Shown here: positions 1-12,900 of the stretch, one piece after another
Layout of the letters: every line of letters starts with the position of its first letter
Numbering within the stretch: the stretch's first letter is position 1
Source of the DNA: Antedon mediterranea
Lineage: Eukaryota > Echinodermata > Crinoidea > Comatulida > Antedonidae
Assembly: GCF_964355755.1 (NCBI RefSeq)
Contig: NC_092672.1
Location: forward strand, 37,568,501-37,632,500
DNA: 64,000 nt
Direction of reading: 5' to 3'
Program-made: the position numbers and the translations under genes
The notes under the pieces: model-generated
Told to the model about the DNA's origin: nothing
What the model saw: the letters and a program-made list of their open reading frames with translations, nothing else
Databases searched by the model: none

Positions 1-208
1 ATTTATAGCCAGACGTGTGGCTTATTGTAATCTCCACACAAGATCAAAGTTTTTTTTTATTATAATAAATGTATATAGTGTAATATGTAAAAAGAAAACT
101 GAAACTGGCACTGAAACTGGCTGCGACATTTATAGGGATGTATGGTTCAGACAACTGAGAATGACCGGGGTAATGTGAAGCGTTTTGAGCCTTATTAAGT
201 GTTCTGTA
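1..208. other. Left edge, no feature recognised
   Basis: AT-rich sequence with no exon or repeat that I recognise; the MITE at 209 follows directly. It would be intron or flank if the partial gene at 503-944 is real. Confidence 0.3.
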
Positions 209-346
209 TAAACTTCAGTTTACACAGAAGAGTGGTCGGTAACGGTAAGCGGAAAACCGCGTAGCTTGTCGCACGTAGAATCTGTATCTCTGAGCGCGTA
301 AACTGCCCGTATTACCGTTACCGCTTGTCTGTGTAAATTGGCCTTA
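209..346. mobile_element. Family C MITE, copy 1
   Basis: A short palindromic element. The left end contains TTTACACAGA and GGTAACGGTAAG; the right end contains TTACCGTTACCGC and GTCTGTGTAAATTGGCC. The same ends recur at 11737-12027 and 24228-24412. The core carries GCGGAAAACCGCGTAGCTTG. No coding capacity. Confidence 0.7.
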
Positions 347-502
347 AAGACCGACGTATTATTAGAAATCTAGAAATATCAGTGGTAAACCGGACTACAT
401 TGTGAAACGTTGGCATGCCCATTTTTGTCGGGCCAATGGTTTCATTATTTGTGTCTATTACAAAAAAAAAAAAACAGTAAAAAGAATGAGAGAAAAGCAA
501 AC

Positions 503-944
503 CTTCGCCTCAGAACCACTTTCTCTACCAGGTCTAAACTCAATTTCTACCACATCTAACCACTCGGCCCACGTATAGTTAAATATCTCCACAAAATAAT
601 GTTCCTCGTCGACCTGCAGTACCAAAGAAAAAATATATTTAATATTCTAAAATTTTTTAGTACTTTTCGATCGATTGGATCAACAAAAAAGAAAAATTCC
701 CTACTATAGGCCTATTTACTTGGTTCTTGAAAGAGTAATTTGCATTTGAAGTATTTTACTTAAATGTTGCTTACTTTAAACAAGTAACCTGGCATGTTAC
801 GTAATAAGAGGAATGTTCAATGTTAAGTATGTGCTTACTTTATGAACTTGGTAGGTTGACTTAGGATCCAGTAATTGCACCGTATCAACCGCCTTTATTA
901 CCTTGGCTACACATTCTTCTGCTACTGTTTCTGAACAAACCCAT
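503..944 (-). CDS. Partial unidentified gene, two exons
   Basis: Two adjacent minus-strand exons fit together. The first (944-839, 106 bp) follows a TTTTCAG acceptor and ends at GTAAGC. It reads WVCSETVAEECVAKVI and ends STYQVHK in phase 0. The second (613-503, 111 bp, 37 codons) follows TGCAG and ends at a GTTTGC donor. It reads VDEEHYFVEIFNYTWAEWLD and then VVEIEFRPGR. Phases agree across the junction and neither exon contains a stop. The acidic and aromatic pattern around the Trp residues faintly resembles the DUF1499 family, but this is from memory and weak. No start or stop was found. The gene would continue to the right (5') and off the left edge (3'). Confidence 0.42.
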
Positions 945-1127
945 CTGAAAATGAATAGAGAGGCTACGTGCTTTGGTAATGAGTTTATTATATTTATTGC
1001 ATTCTTCATTATGCCCTGACCTTCTAAGCGCCTATTCATATTATTCATATTTAGTATTGTTTATTTTATTGTGGGTAACCTCTTTAGTCAAAGACTGGTC
1101 TCCAAGTGGGCCCAGTTATGATCAGTG

Positions 1128-1316
1128 TATGTACTAATAAACCGGGGTAACCCAGCTCCGTACGATGTGTATACACCGTACCTACGGTTTATAGTCCTTA
1201 TTATCCGCGAGAAGACTTGTTCTACCACCAAAACCATGGAGCAAGTGAGGCTCGAACCCTTGCCGATGTTATGGCTACGTAATTACGGTTTCACTATATT
1301 AAATGCTCGTCGGCCA
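1128..1316 (-). mobile_element. tRNA-derived SINE fragment
   Basis: Related to the element at 29447-29757: both share GAGAAGACTTGTTC, TACCACCA-type and GGCTCGAACCCTTGCCGATG-type blocks in the same order. On the minus strand the last block reads as a Pol III B box (GGTTCGAGCC), so the element is probably transcribed leftward. Diverged and without a clear tail. Confidence 0.55.
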
Positions 1317-1623
1317 CTCACACATTTATAATTCACATCACTAACTATCACGCCATCATCATCATCACTCCAGCATAATCATCATAACGTTTATTTTTTC
1401 CATAAACTTTATCTTTACCCCAAAAAGTCATATAATTTCATTTATACACATACTTTTCTCTATGACGATGTAGGCTACGAATGCCAGGTAACCAGACGGC
1501 TGGACGTAGTGCGGCTTGGATTGGTCCTTGTAATGAACTGAGAAACGATACCATAGTGTCGAACCTATTTAGTAAGAAACAAAAATAAACGATCAACAGC
1601 AGTAAACATTTGTTTATGCTTTA
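1317..1623. other. Intergenic, nothing recognised
   Basis: Contains only a short CATCAT microsatellite near 1354-1370 and a non-repetitive AT-rich stretch. No exon was found on either strand. Confidence 0.3.
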
Positions 1624-1771
1624 AGCTAAGTGTGATGGGTTCAAATATGGTAGTGATATGCCCAAATATGGTATAGTGATATGCCCAAATATGGTAGTGA
1701 TATGACATCATCCTGTCCTTATATGGGAATATCACATTTTGATGTCACATAAAGTTTGATAGTGTAGACAA
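1624..1771. mobile_element. Family A MITE, copy 1 (left end damaged)
   Basis: TTA flanks both sides. Most of the left terminal repeat is lost; the right end reads AGTTTGATAGTGTAGACA. The core holds three CArG-type decamers: CCAAATATGG twice and CCTTATATGG once. Confidence 0.75.
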
Positions 1772-2516
1772 TTAGGAATCTTTCAATTTGACTTTTACTT
1801 CACAAGCCATATTGTAAAATAATAAAAAGAATAAACATAATATTAAACAACATGCAATTGATAACGTTTATTAGTTTAACATTCAAACATGCCACTCTAC
1901 AAATATTGGGCACGATAAGTGGGTTCAAAAGGCTAGCCTACAAAACCCGTTAAACCTAGAAGTTTATCATAAATCTACAACAGACATAGAGATTATAGAC
2001 TTATATGCCTACATTATAATATTTACCACTTACTATACTAACTATAGTTCCATGGTCTTAGTATCGTACAGAGCTCTAGCCTAATGCCACCTTAAAATTA
2101 CTAAAAATTGTTTCAATACTTTCATCCAAAATACTCACGGGTTGTCTACAGCACCTAACCAATTATAACAACCGACAATTTCTTAACTAACTATTTGTAA
2201 TCGGTATACCTGTTAGTTCCTGAAAATCATCGCTGAAATAACAACAGTACTTGTAAATTATTGTAATACTCCTATTCATAATATCGATAACAGAGCTAGC
2301 GCCCTCTATAACCTTTAAAGCGCGACAGATATCGAATATTATAATTTTTTTGAATTTGAATACATCCTCTTTAATATCTCATGTTTGAAAATAAATTGTT
2401 CAATTGTTGGTATTGACACCGCGAGATGTGTAAACGTATAGGCCTACATAGAACAATAGTATTATTGCATTATTAACAGTTACACTTTGAAAAGTGCATT
2501 ATGCTTGGAAAAAAGA
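1772..2516. other. Intergenic, nothing recognised
   Basis: AT-rich unique-looking sequence between a MITE and the 47-bp satellite. No coding exon with splice support and no repeat was seen. Confidence 0.3.
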
Positions 2517-4080
2517 TTAGAAATCCATTTACTGTACATGAAGTAGCACAGTAGTAGATATTACATGAAATCCATTTACTGTACATGAAGTAGTACAGTA
2601 GTAGATATTACATGAAATCCATGTACTGTACATGAAGTAGTACAGTAGTAGATATTACATGAAATCCATTTACTGTACATGAAGTAGTACAGTAGTAGAT
2701 ATTACATGAAATCCATTTACTGTACATGAAGTAGTACAGTAGTAGATATTACATGAAATCCATGTACTGTACATGAAGTAGTACAGTAGTAGATATTACA
2801 TGAAATCCATTTACTGTACATGAAGTAGTACAGTAGTAGATATTACATGAAATCCATTTACTGTACATGAAGTAGCACAGTAGTAGATATTACATGAAAT
2901 CCATTTACTGTACATGAAGTAGTACAGTAGTAGATATTACATGAAATCCATTTACTGTACATGAAGTAGCACAGTAGTAGATATTACATGAAATCCATTT
3001 ACTGTAGGCTACATGAAGTAGCACAGTAGTAGATATTACATGAAATCCATTTACTGTACATGAAGTAGTACAGTAGTAGATATTACATGAAATCCATTTA
3101 CTGTACATGAAGTAGCACAGTAGTAGATATTACATGAAATCCATTTACTGTACATGAAGTAGTACAGTAGTAGATATTACATGAAATCCATTTACTGTAC
3201 ATGAAGTAGCACAGTAGTAGATATTACATGAAATCCATTTACTGTACATGAAGTAGCACAGTAGTAGATATTACATGAAATCCATTTACTGTACATGAAG
3301 TAGTACAGTAGTAGATATTACATGAAATCCATTTACTGTACATGAAGTAGCACAGTAGTAGATATTACATGAAATCCATTTACTGTACATGAAGTAGCAC
3401 AGTAGTAGATATTACATGAAATCCATTTACTGTACATGAAGTAGCACAGTAGTAGATATTACATGAAATCCATTTACTGTACATGAAGTAGCACAGTAGT
3501 AGATATTACATGAAATCCATTTACTGTACATGAAGTAGCACAGTAGTAGACATTACATGAAATCCATTTACTGTACATGAAGTAGCACAGTAGTAGATAT
3601 TACATGAAATCCATTTACTGTACATGAAGTAGCACAGTAGTAGATATTACATGAAATCCATTTACTGTACATGAAGTAGCACAGTAGTAGATATTACATG
3701 AAATCCATTTACTGTACATGAAGTAGCACAGTAGTAGACATTACATGAAATCCATTTACTGTACATGAAGTAGCACAGTAGTAGATATTACATGAAATCC
3801 ATGTACTGTACATGAAGTAGTACAGTAGTAGATATTACATGAAATCCATTTACTGTACATGAAGTAGTACAGTAGTAGATATTACATGAAATCCATTTAC
3901 TGTACATGAAGTAGCACAGTAGTAGATATTACATGAAATCCATTTACTGTACATGAAGTAGTACAGTAGTAGATATTACATGAAATCCATTTACTGTACA
4001 TGAAGTAGTACAGAAGTAGATATTACATGAAATCCATTTACTGTACATGAAGTAGTACAGTAGTAGATATTACATGAAAT
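2517..4080. repeat. 47-bp satellite array, left block
   Basis: About 33 head-to-tail copies of a 47-bp unit containing GAAATCCATTTACTGTACATG and AAGTAGYACAGTAGTAGATA. Copies differ mainly at fixed positions: TTTACT/TGTACT, TAGTACAG/TAGCACAG and GATATT/GACATT. One copy near 3005 has an extra GGCTA. The TGTACT variant makes a 15-nt palindrome, CATGTACTGTACATG. Open frames across it are repeat artefacts. Confidence 0.97.
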
Positions 4081-4562
4081 CAGATTCAGATTCAGATTCA
4101 GATTCAGATAATATTTATTTAGATAATAATGAATGAATATATACAAAATAGAAAAAAAGATATTAAAGTGAACATAGATAAAGCAGTAATTGGTAGTCAT
4201 TATTATCATGGATCCCTTCTAGAAGTTAAAAACTTGTCTCGTAGGGATCCATAACAAAACACATTACTAAAAAAATAAAAATAACCTAGAATATATAATT
4301 ATATAATTTAGGATAAAAAATTACAGTATAATAACATAACACATCTTCTTTATAAAAATTATTTAAATTATATTTCAATAGTTTCATGATAATTATAAAT
4401 GAAATAACTACCGATATTGGTAAATGAAAAAAAAAATATGTATACATAAATTATAATTCCAGTATATATATAGTATATACTATATATACATTATATATAG
4501 TATAGATTAAAGATTGCAATAATAAACAACAACTAATATTTTGTGTAAGACATAAATATGTG
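4081..4562 (-). mobile_element. Non-LTR retroelement 3' fragment inside the satellite
   Basis: A unique segment of about 480 bp interrupts the 47-bp array. It starts with five CAGATT-type hexamers followed by ATAATATTTATTTA, which on the minus strand is a 3' end with an (AATCTG)n tail. The 13-mer TATTACATGAAAT occurs directly before it (4068-4080) and directly after it (4563-4575), as expected for a target-site duplication. No reverse transcriptase remains, so it is a 5'-truncated LINE or a SINE. Confidence 0.7.
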
Positions 4563-7047
4563 TATTACATGAAATCCATTTACTGTACATGAAGTAGCAC
4601 AGTAGTAGATATTACATGAAATCCATGTACTGTACATGAAGTAGTACAGTAGTAGATATTACATGAAATCCATGTACTGTACATGAAGTAGCACAGTAGT
4701 AGATATTACATGAAATCCATGTACTGTACATGAAGTAGTACAGTAGTAGATATTACATGAAATCCATGTACTGTACATGAAGTAGCACAGTAGTAGATAT
4801 TACATGAAATCCATTTACTGTACATGAAGTAGCACAGTAGTAGATATTACATGAAATCCATTTACTGTACATGAAGTAGTACAATAGTAGATATTACATG
4901 AAATCCATTTACTGTACATGAAGTAGCACAGTAGTAGATATTACATGAAATCCATTTACTGTACATGAAGTAGCACAGTAGTAGATATTACATGAAATCC
5001 ATTTACTGTACATGAAGTAGCACAGTAGTAGATATTACATGAAATCCATTTACTGTACATGAAGTAGCACAGTAGTAGATATTACATGAAATCCATTTAC
5101 TGTACATGAAGTAGTACAATAGTAGATATTACATGAAATCCATTTACTGTACATGAAGTAGCACAGTAGTAGATATTACATGAAATCCATTTACTGTACA
5201 TGAAGTAGTACAATAGTAGATATTACATGAAATCCATGTACTGTACATGAAGTAGCACAGTAGTAGATATTACATGAAATCCATTTACTGTACATGAAGT
5301 AGCACAGTAGTAGATATTACATGAAATCCATTTACTGTACATGAAGTAGCACAGTAGTAGATATTACATGAAATCCATTTACTGTACATGAAGTAGCACA
5401 GTAGTAGATATTACATGAAATCCATTTACTGTACATGAAGTAGCACAGTAGTAGATATTACATGAAATCCATTTACTGTAGGCTACATGAAGTAGCACAG
5501 TAGTAGATATTACATGAAATCCATTTACTGTAGGCTACATGAAGTAGCACAGTAGTAGATATTACATGAAATCCATTTACTGTAGGCTACATGAAGTAGC
5601 ACAGTAGTAGATATTACATGAAATCCATTTACTGTACATGAAGTAGTACAGTAGTAGATATTACATGAAATCCATTTACTGTACATGAAGTAGCACAGTA
5701 GTAGATATTACATGAAATCCATTTACTGTACATGAAGTAGCACAGTAGTAGATATTACATGAAATCCATTTACTGTACATGAAGTAGCACAGTAGTAGAT
5801 ATTACATGAAATCCATTTACTGTACATGAAGTAGTACAATAGTAGATATTACATGAAATCCATTTACTGTACATGAAGTAGCACAGTAGTAGATATTACA
5901 TGAAATCCATTTACTGTACATGAAGTAGTACAATAGTAGATATTACATGAAATCCATGTACTGTACATGAAGTAGCACAGTAGTAGATATTACATGAAAT
6001 CCATTTACTGTACATGAAGTAGCACAGTAGTAGATATTACATGAAATCCATTTACTGTACATGAAGTAGGACAGTAGTAGATATTACATGAAATCCATTT
6101 ACTGTACATGAAGTAGCACAGTAGTAGATATTACATGAAATCCATTTACTGTAGGCTACATGAAGTAGTACAGTAGTAGATATTACATGAAATCCATTTA
6201 CTGTACATGAAGTAGCACAGTAGTAGATATTACATGAAATCCATTTACTGTACATGAAGTAGCACAGTAGTAGATATTACATGAAATCCATTTACTGTAC
6301 ATGAAGTAGCACAGTAGTAGATATTACATGAAATCCATTTACTGTAGGCTACATGAAGTAGCACAGTAGTAGATATTACATGAAATCCATTTACTGTACA
6401 TGAAGTAGTACAGTAGTAGATATTACATGAAATCCATTTACTGTACATGAAGTAGCACAGTAGTAGATATTACATGAAATCCATTTACTGTACATGAAGT
6501 AGTACAGTAGTAGATATTACATGAAATCCATTTACTGTACATGAAGTAGCACAGTAGTAGACATTACATGAAATCCATTTACTGTACATGAAGTAGCACA
6601 GTAGTAGATATTACATGAAATCCATGTACTGTACATGAAGTAGTACAGTAGTAGATATTACATGAAATCCATTTACTGTACATGAAGTAGTACAGTAGTA
6701 GATATTACATGAAATCCATGTACTGTACATGAAGTAGTACAGTAGTAGATATTACATGAAATCCATTTACTGTACATGAAGTAGTACAGTAGTAGATATT
6801 ACATGAAATCCATGTACTGTACATGAAGTAGCACAGTAGTAGATATTACATGAAATCCATGTACTGTACATGAAGTAGCACAGTAGTAGATATTACATGA
6901 AATCCATGTACTGTACATGAAGTAGTACAGTAGTAGATATTACATGAAATCCATGTACTGTACATGAAGTAGTACAGTAGTAGATATTACATGAAATCCA
7001 TTTACTGTAGGCTACATGAAGTAGCACAGTAGTAGATATTACATGAC
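4563..7047. repeat. 47-bp satellite array, right block
   Basis: About 52 further copies of the 47-bp unit. Several units (near 5489, 5532, 5582, 6153, 6347, 7010) carry the 5-bp GGCTA insertion, giving 52-bp units. A rarer variant, TAGTACAATAG, recurs at 5119/5213 and at 5839/5933, both shifted by 720 bp, marking an internal segmental duplication. The array ends about 1.06 kb before the receptor start codon. Confidence 0.97.
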
Positions 7048-7141
7048 ATTATGTAGAACGGTAGAATCGTAATGGCAGTTTATAGTGACCATTAGAATTG
7101 GCTAAACTTTTTAAGGTTTGTATTGAAGGCGGTAGATCACA

Positions 7142-7222
7142 GTGAAACCAGGACAACGAATACTTAAAACCATGACAACGAATACTTGAAACCAAGACAA
7201 CGAATACTTGAAACCATGGCAA
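7142..7222. repeat. 21-bp tandem repeat, about 4 copies
   Basis: The unit is close to GACAACGAATACTTGAAACCA, with point changes between copies. It sits between the satellite and the receptor promoter region. The flanking 7223-7700 shows nothing else that I recognise. Confidence 0.8.
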
Positions 7223-7699
7223 CGAATATTTAAACAAGTGACAATTTCAACCTACAAATTCAACAGCAAATAATAAACATTATCTGAACAAGCACGATCA
7301 AGTCGTTCCAATAAAAACTGATCTAAAATTACACAAAATGTCAATGTATTGAGTTTCAATTTACATTTGCATGCAATCGCTGAGCTTTACAGCTTCTGTT
7401 CAAAGGTTTATTGGAATTATTTCAAAATGTTAATTAATGTTAACAGACACGTGACATCAAATTAATAAACGGAAAAAAAAATTATTGATTATTTTGAAAG
7501 AAAATAAATAAATTAAAATTATCATATAGTTTGTATGATTGGTCCCTGATATCTAAGATATAGATTTTGTGAGTTTTCTTTTATCCACAGTTAATTTAAA
7601 AAATATAAGTACAAAATATCACAATTCGCTTTTCCTGTGAAGAGGAATACTTTTATTAGCAGTATAATATCAATGATCAACAAATGAATTGATTCAGAC

Positions 7700-8103
7700 C
7701 TCAGCCTAGTTGAATGATGCGCGCGCAGCTTTGTTCTAATGTCGTGACGTAAGATAAGGATGCTCATTTAGTAGGTAGTTATTGAAGAGAAAAGTAGAGC
7801 GTCGCGCGCACATATTTACCGCCACAACTCACATCATTCGGGATTACTTCAGGTGCGAGATTTAGCTAGCGGACGATCGCTGTCTTTTGTCAACAAGAAA
7901 TTAAAGAAACAAGTGTGGAATAATGCATTAGTTTGCCGCTCAAACGCATTATTTTAATTAACCTATTACCGGCTGCTTATATTCGATTGATTCAAATCAT
8001 TGTTGTAAAGATCTATTTACATTGGAAATTGTATACCGTAATTCTTGGACGCAAAAGTCTAAATTCATGTCACACGCGACGACTTTACACGCACACACGC
8101 ACA
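7700..8103 (+). promoter_or_regulatory. Probable promoter and 5' UTR of the receptor gene, with uORFs
   Basis: GC and CpG content rise here (GCGCGCAG near 7720, GTCGCGCGCAC near 7802) just before the first coding exon, as expected near a transcription start. Two short upstream ORFs lie in the presumed leader. One is ATG-CAT-TAG at 7923-7931. The other, starting at 8067, is 24 codons and runs out of frame over the main ATG to 8141. The start site itself is not determined. Confidence 0.4.
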
Positions 8104-9896
8104 ATGAGGAGACGGGCTTCCAGAAAACGCGCGAAAAGTGATTCTAAGTTGGCGGGAGCTGCGAATATTGTGCGCAATTTATTCTTGTTATCACAAGTGT
8201 TTCAAGTCTTCCTCTGTGCGGTCATTGGGCTACTTCAATTTCAAGGTAAAACATTTATTTATATTTCTACAAACAAAATAGTATTATCAGGAAAGAGTCA
8301 TGCACTTTTATATACGTATATTACATACGAAGTAGTTATTTCAATACTAATACTGATGATGCAGTGATGTATGATTATTACTATGTTTATTTAAAACATT
8401 AATCTCTTCCCTAGTCAAACTAAACGAAAAAAAAATGTGTTTTAATTTATGTTTTCATTTTTATGGTTTCATCAGTATAAAAACCTCATACAAAGTACAG
8501 CAAATGATGAAATTATTCATACAAGTTAATATAAATTATAATAAATATATCTATAAGACTCCTACAGTATTTATTTATATATTCTAACTTCTTCACTAAA
8601 ATTACTCTTTAATTGTTATAAACTTGTTTATACTTTTAGGCCTAATAATTTAATGCTGAAACAAATATAAAATGTAATTTACTGGTGGAATGAGGGAATA
8701 GCCTAAGTATGAATGAACGTATTATTGATTTGTGTTTATTGATATACTTGACCGTGACCTTGTTTTTACCCTAGCTGATGATGTAAGACCTACTTATTAA
8801 TTGATAGTTAATAAATGTATTGAGTTTTAATTTAAAATGAATTATACAATTCTCGTCATACTAGGCTGCAAACCCCTTTGGAAACAAGTCTTTGGGCGTA
8901 AAGGGTTATCCCCTGTGCGTTCTATGTTTAATTTCTCAAGTTTATTGTTTGTATTATTCTTCTTATTTATATATTATGCTGTTTTATAAATTGCACTTGG
9001 AAAGCAATAAATATTACTTACTTACAGACTGTACATAGAGAGTATAAATAGAAAAGGTATACTCAGATAAGTATTTTAGCCTATTTCTCCAATGAGTATG
9101 AAATATAAAGAAATTAGGGTTGTTCGTGATTGGCTAGAAGTTGCGCGTAATTTAATTAACATAAAACCGCGCGTGTATGGCGTCAAACCACTCAATGATC
9201 AACATATAAAGAGTAGTTCTTCCTTTATTATTTCGTTATACAACACTGGTTGGTATTGGTATTGGTATTTTAATGAATAGGATCGGGTTCGTCTACAATT
9301 TCACATAATTAATTCCATAAGTAGTACGTCTCCTACTGTATATATACGAACTAGGTATTGTAGTAATGTTCTTTTATGATTAATGTTAATAACTGTTTAA
9401 TCTCTAAAGATGTCTTACAAACCATTTAAAAAACAGATTGTCTTGAACAATGCACACTACCATATGTCTCACGGGACAGAGAATTTACTCCGAATGATCT
9501 AAGGCTTTGTCCACAATATCAAGTTGTATGTGAAAAATAAATGTGATGTGCAAATATGGACATGATGATATCATAACACTACCATATTTGGGCACATTAC
9601 ATTTTTTTTGTCAAACTAGTTTTATAATATGTCGACAGAGCTTAATGCCCGCATTAACTACTGTTTCAATACATTGTACATACGAGATATTTCAGTTTAT
9701 AATAGAATAATTATGTTTTTGTCATTATAAAACATATGTTATTTTAATGTACATTTATTGGTTCGCATGTTAAATACGAGATATCTAAACATAATATTTA
9801 TCACCCCTGATATTTGGAAAACAAGTCAATTAAATTTAAAACAATGGTTATCATTTATTCTTTAACACTCTATGTAAATTCATTATTGATAGGCCT

Positions 9897-9953
<57 letters not shown>

Positions 9954-12900
9954 CCGATGCCTATGCCCATGCCCATGCCTATGCCTATGCCTATGCCTAT
10001 GCCTATACCTATGCCTATGCCTATGCCTACACAAATCAAATCAAAATTAGTTAAATACGAGATATTTAAAAATATTTATCACTTCCAAATATCAAATGGA
10101 CCCCTTTGGAAAACAAATCAATTAAATTTACTAAATAACATTAGTTTTCATTTATTCGTTAACATTATGTGTTGATAGGTCCTATTTTTTATGTATATTG
10201 ATATAGTCAAATCAAATCAAATCAACATGATAATTGCCTTACTATGAATATTTCTGAACCTGGTATTCATAAATCAGAATGCTACACTCTAACAATTCCC
10301 TGTTGAATACAAATCAATTTTGAAAATAACATCGTAATTAATTATCTGCAAAGATATTGTTAAATCCCAATGGGAGGCAATTTCACAACTTGTTTTAATT
10401 AACAACTTTCACAGTAGTAGACAGTAGCAATGCCGCTGGGTCGATTCTCTCCTGTCGATAAATGTTGTCTTGTTGAGTGATCGCGTTCGCGTTCGTTACG
10501 CCACGAATTCATTATTTTGAGAGAAGTGCACCATTTTACGTAAAGTAATTCACTTCTTAAACTGTGTTGTAATAAGATTAATAATCAGTATTGATTGTAC
10601 TTGATACAACAATGGATTTATTAAGTTAACGGCTCTCAGTAGAAATAGTAACTATTTAAAAGCGTTAGATCTTAAAATATTCATCTTTGTTGGAATGTCA
10701 TGTCATCTTCTTTGCACTCGACAAGATACTTTGATCAAATAACTTGAATGGCAACAAAAAATCATTTATTGTCCTTATGGATCATGACGTGATTGGATTG
10801 TGAAAGATATTTGTTTTCAAAGGCACAGTAAATGGTTATCCTATAGTTCTAGAATGAAAAGGTTTCTAATTTCTCTTGTTTTATATAAGAAAATGTATCT
10901 TTTTGTCTATCGATTGAGCGATTGTGCCTGTCATGAATTTTCCGCAAGGACCAAATAAATCCGTATCGTCCTAGTTTAAATGGGCCTTAATCGAAACGAT
11001 CCCTCTTTTTCAATAATATAATTTGTCAATAATATTAAATGTCAATTATAAACCTCAAAACTGTGTCGATAAAATTCATATTTAGTAAGGACTACTTACG
11101 TGTTTGTGTCGAACAGAGGTATTATACACGTAAACTCAATTTGAACGGAAGTCGGAAATATCTCCCGAAAAAATTGTCAATGCTACAAATCAATAACGCA
11201 TCGTGTAAACAGACACGAAGCAGAGTAACTTCTATTCACACTATCGATACTACACTGTATTTTTAACGGCATATTTCTATGCACTTTTGTTTGTACACGC
11301 TAATCAAACACACAACACGTCTCTCGTGTAAACACAAAGGTATTTGCTCGTTCGATTGAAATTTGTCATTAACCACAGATTCGATTCAATTGTTCGGTGT
11401 TGTTTGATCCAATTATTTTTTTATTTAAAAACAAGCTTGGGTTTTAAACCAAATACTCTGTATTTATCCAATTGACTGTAATCTGTTAACTATATAGATT
11501 TGTCAAGTGGCTTAATACTACTGGAGTGGCTTCTGTTATTGTTATGACAATTCAATTCAAAATCTCCTGATAAATAAAATGTCTGTTTGCAACATGCTCT
11601 TCGTAGCGTTCCATACCACTTTTATATCCGCATTTGGATAATCAGTTATGCTTATTCTATATTTAACTGATTTAAAACAGGATTTCGATATTAAATCTCA
11701 TTTTATGTTTCCTTTTTTTGTCGTTGAGCGGAATAAACGCCAATTTGCACAGACGATCAGTAACGGTAATAAAAATACTATGGTATTCCTTATGCCCATA
11801 CACACAACGCGGAGCGGACGGGCGGTTCCGCTCACGATACGGATTCTACGTGGGACAAGCTACGCGGTTCCGCTCACGATACAGATTCTACGTGGGACAA
11901 GCTACGCGGTTCCGCTCACGATACGGATTCTACGTGGGACAAGCTACGCGGTTCCGCTCACGATACAGATTCTACGTGGGATAAGCTACGCGGTTTTTCG
12001 CTTACCAATCGTCTGTGTAAATTGGCCTTAACTTGCCCTACCTGCAACGAGTTCAGTTTCAAATATTATATAATATCATTTCTCGAGTGAATTGTCATAT
12101 GTTTTTTTTACCGCTGAGAGTTAATCTTGCAGGCAGACTCCTAATACGAAATTGAATAGGTAAATACAAACGTAGTTAGAATAGCATCAAGTGTACTTTA
12201 ACATAATGAGACTCCCTTAAGTACCGACTACAATTTCCGACGAATAATTGACTTGGTAAACGAAGGTCTACTTTGCGTAGGACCGATGTCGCGGCGAAAA
12301 AGACTTGTAATTTCTAAAGTAAAATCATATATTTTCGTCAAAAAATTGAAAGCAGCTCAATGAACTAGTGATAACGCTCATGGCGTTGGACGGTTTCATT
12401 GCAGCTCACACAATACGAGCAGCACACGAGTTTCCGCGGTGCAATTTGTGAGGACATTCGCGCGTCTTTTCAAGACAAACAACGCAAATACGTCAGTAGG
12501 ATTACACATCCTGATCATCCTGATTTAGGATGCCAATTATACATGGCTTTTGAAACGAGTGTTACAATCAACCACGTAAACGGAACGTCATTACAAACTG
12601 AAATCAAGCAAAGTAAAAAAAATACAGTTTTCATCCAAAAGGTCATTTGAAATAAGCAATTATTTAACCTTTATCGATCAGTCAATTACATTTCTCCTCG
12701 TTAGTAAACATTTGCCCGGCGGCCGTGCATCTAGGATCGAATTAGCAAGATGCAATCGGAGATAGCTCTCCTAACGAAGATGTAAATAACGAACGGCTAT
12801 TGAAGTGTTGCCATTGTGTGGTCATTTTGTGAAAAACCAAGAAATATGATAAAGTGTTTCCACTCAAATTACATTCATCAACGACGAGTTATACTGTTAT

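Noticed and set aside
2517-7047. Regular 47-bp repeats resembling a CRISPR array, with several open frames of about 67 codons
   Set aside because: The repeats are contiguous with no spacers, in a spliced-gene genome. The frames exist only because the unit lacks stops in one frame.
7933-8103. Extending the receptor N-terminus upstream to 7933
   Set aside because: The frame is open there, but it begins at TTG with no ATG before 8104; the ATG at 8104 is followed by a usable signal sequence.
9814-10175. Met-Pro and Cys-Pro repeat frames
   Set aside because: Artefacts of a CCCATG hexamer repeat.
11648-12031. 127-codon frame with four repeats
   Set aside because: Translation of the 42-bp expansion in a family C MITE.
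12399-12650. 83-codon plus-strand frame as an extra gene
   Set aside because: No splice sites, signal peptide or recognisable motif; length is compatible with chance in a 16-kb intron.
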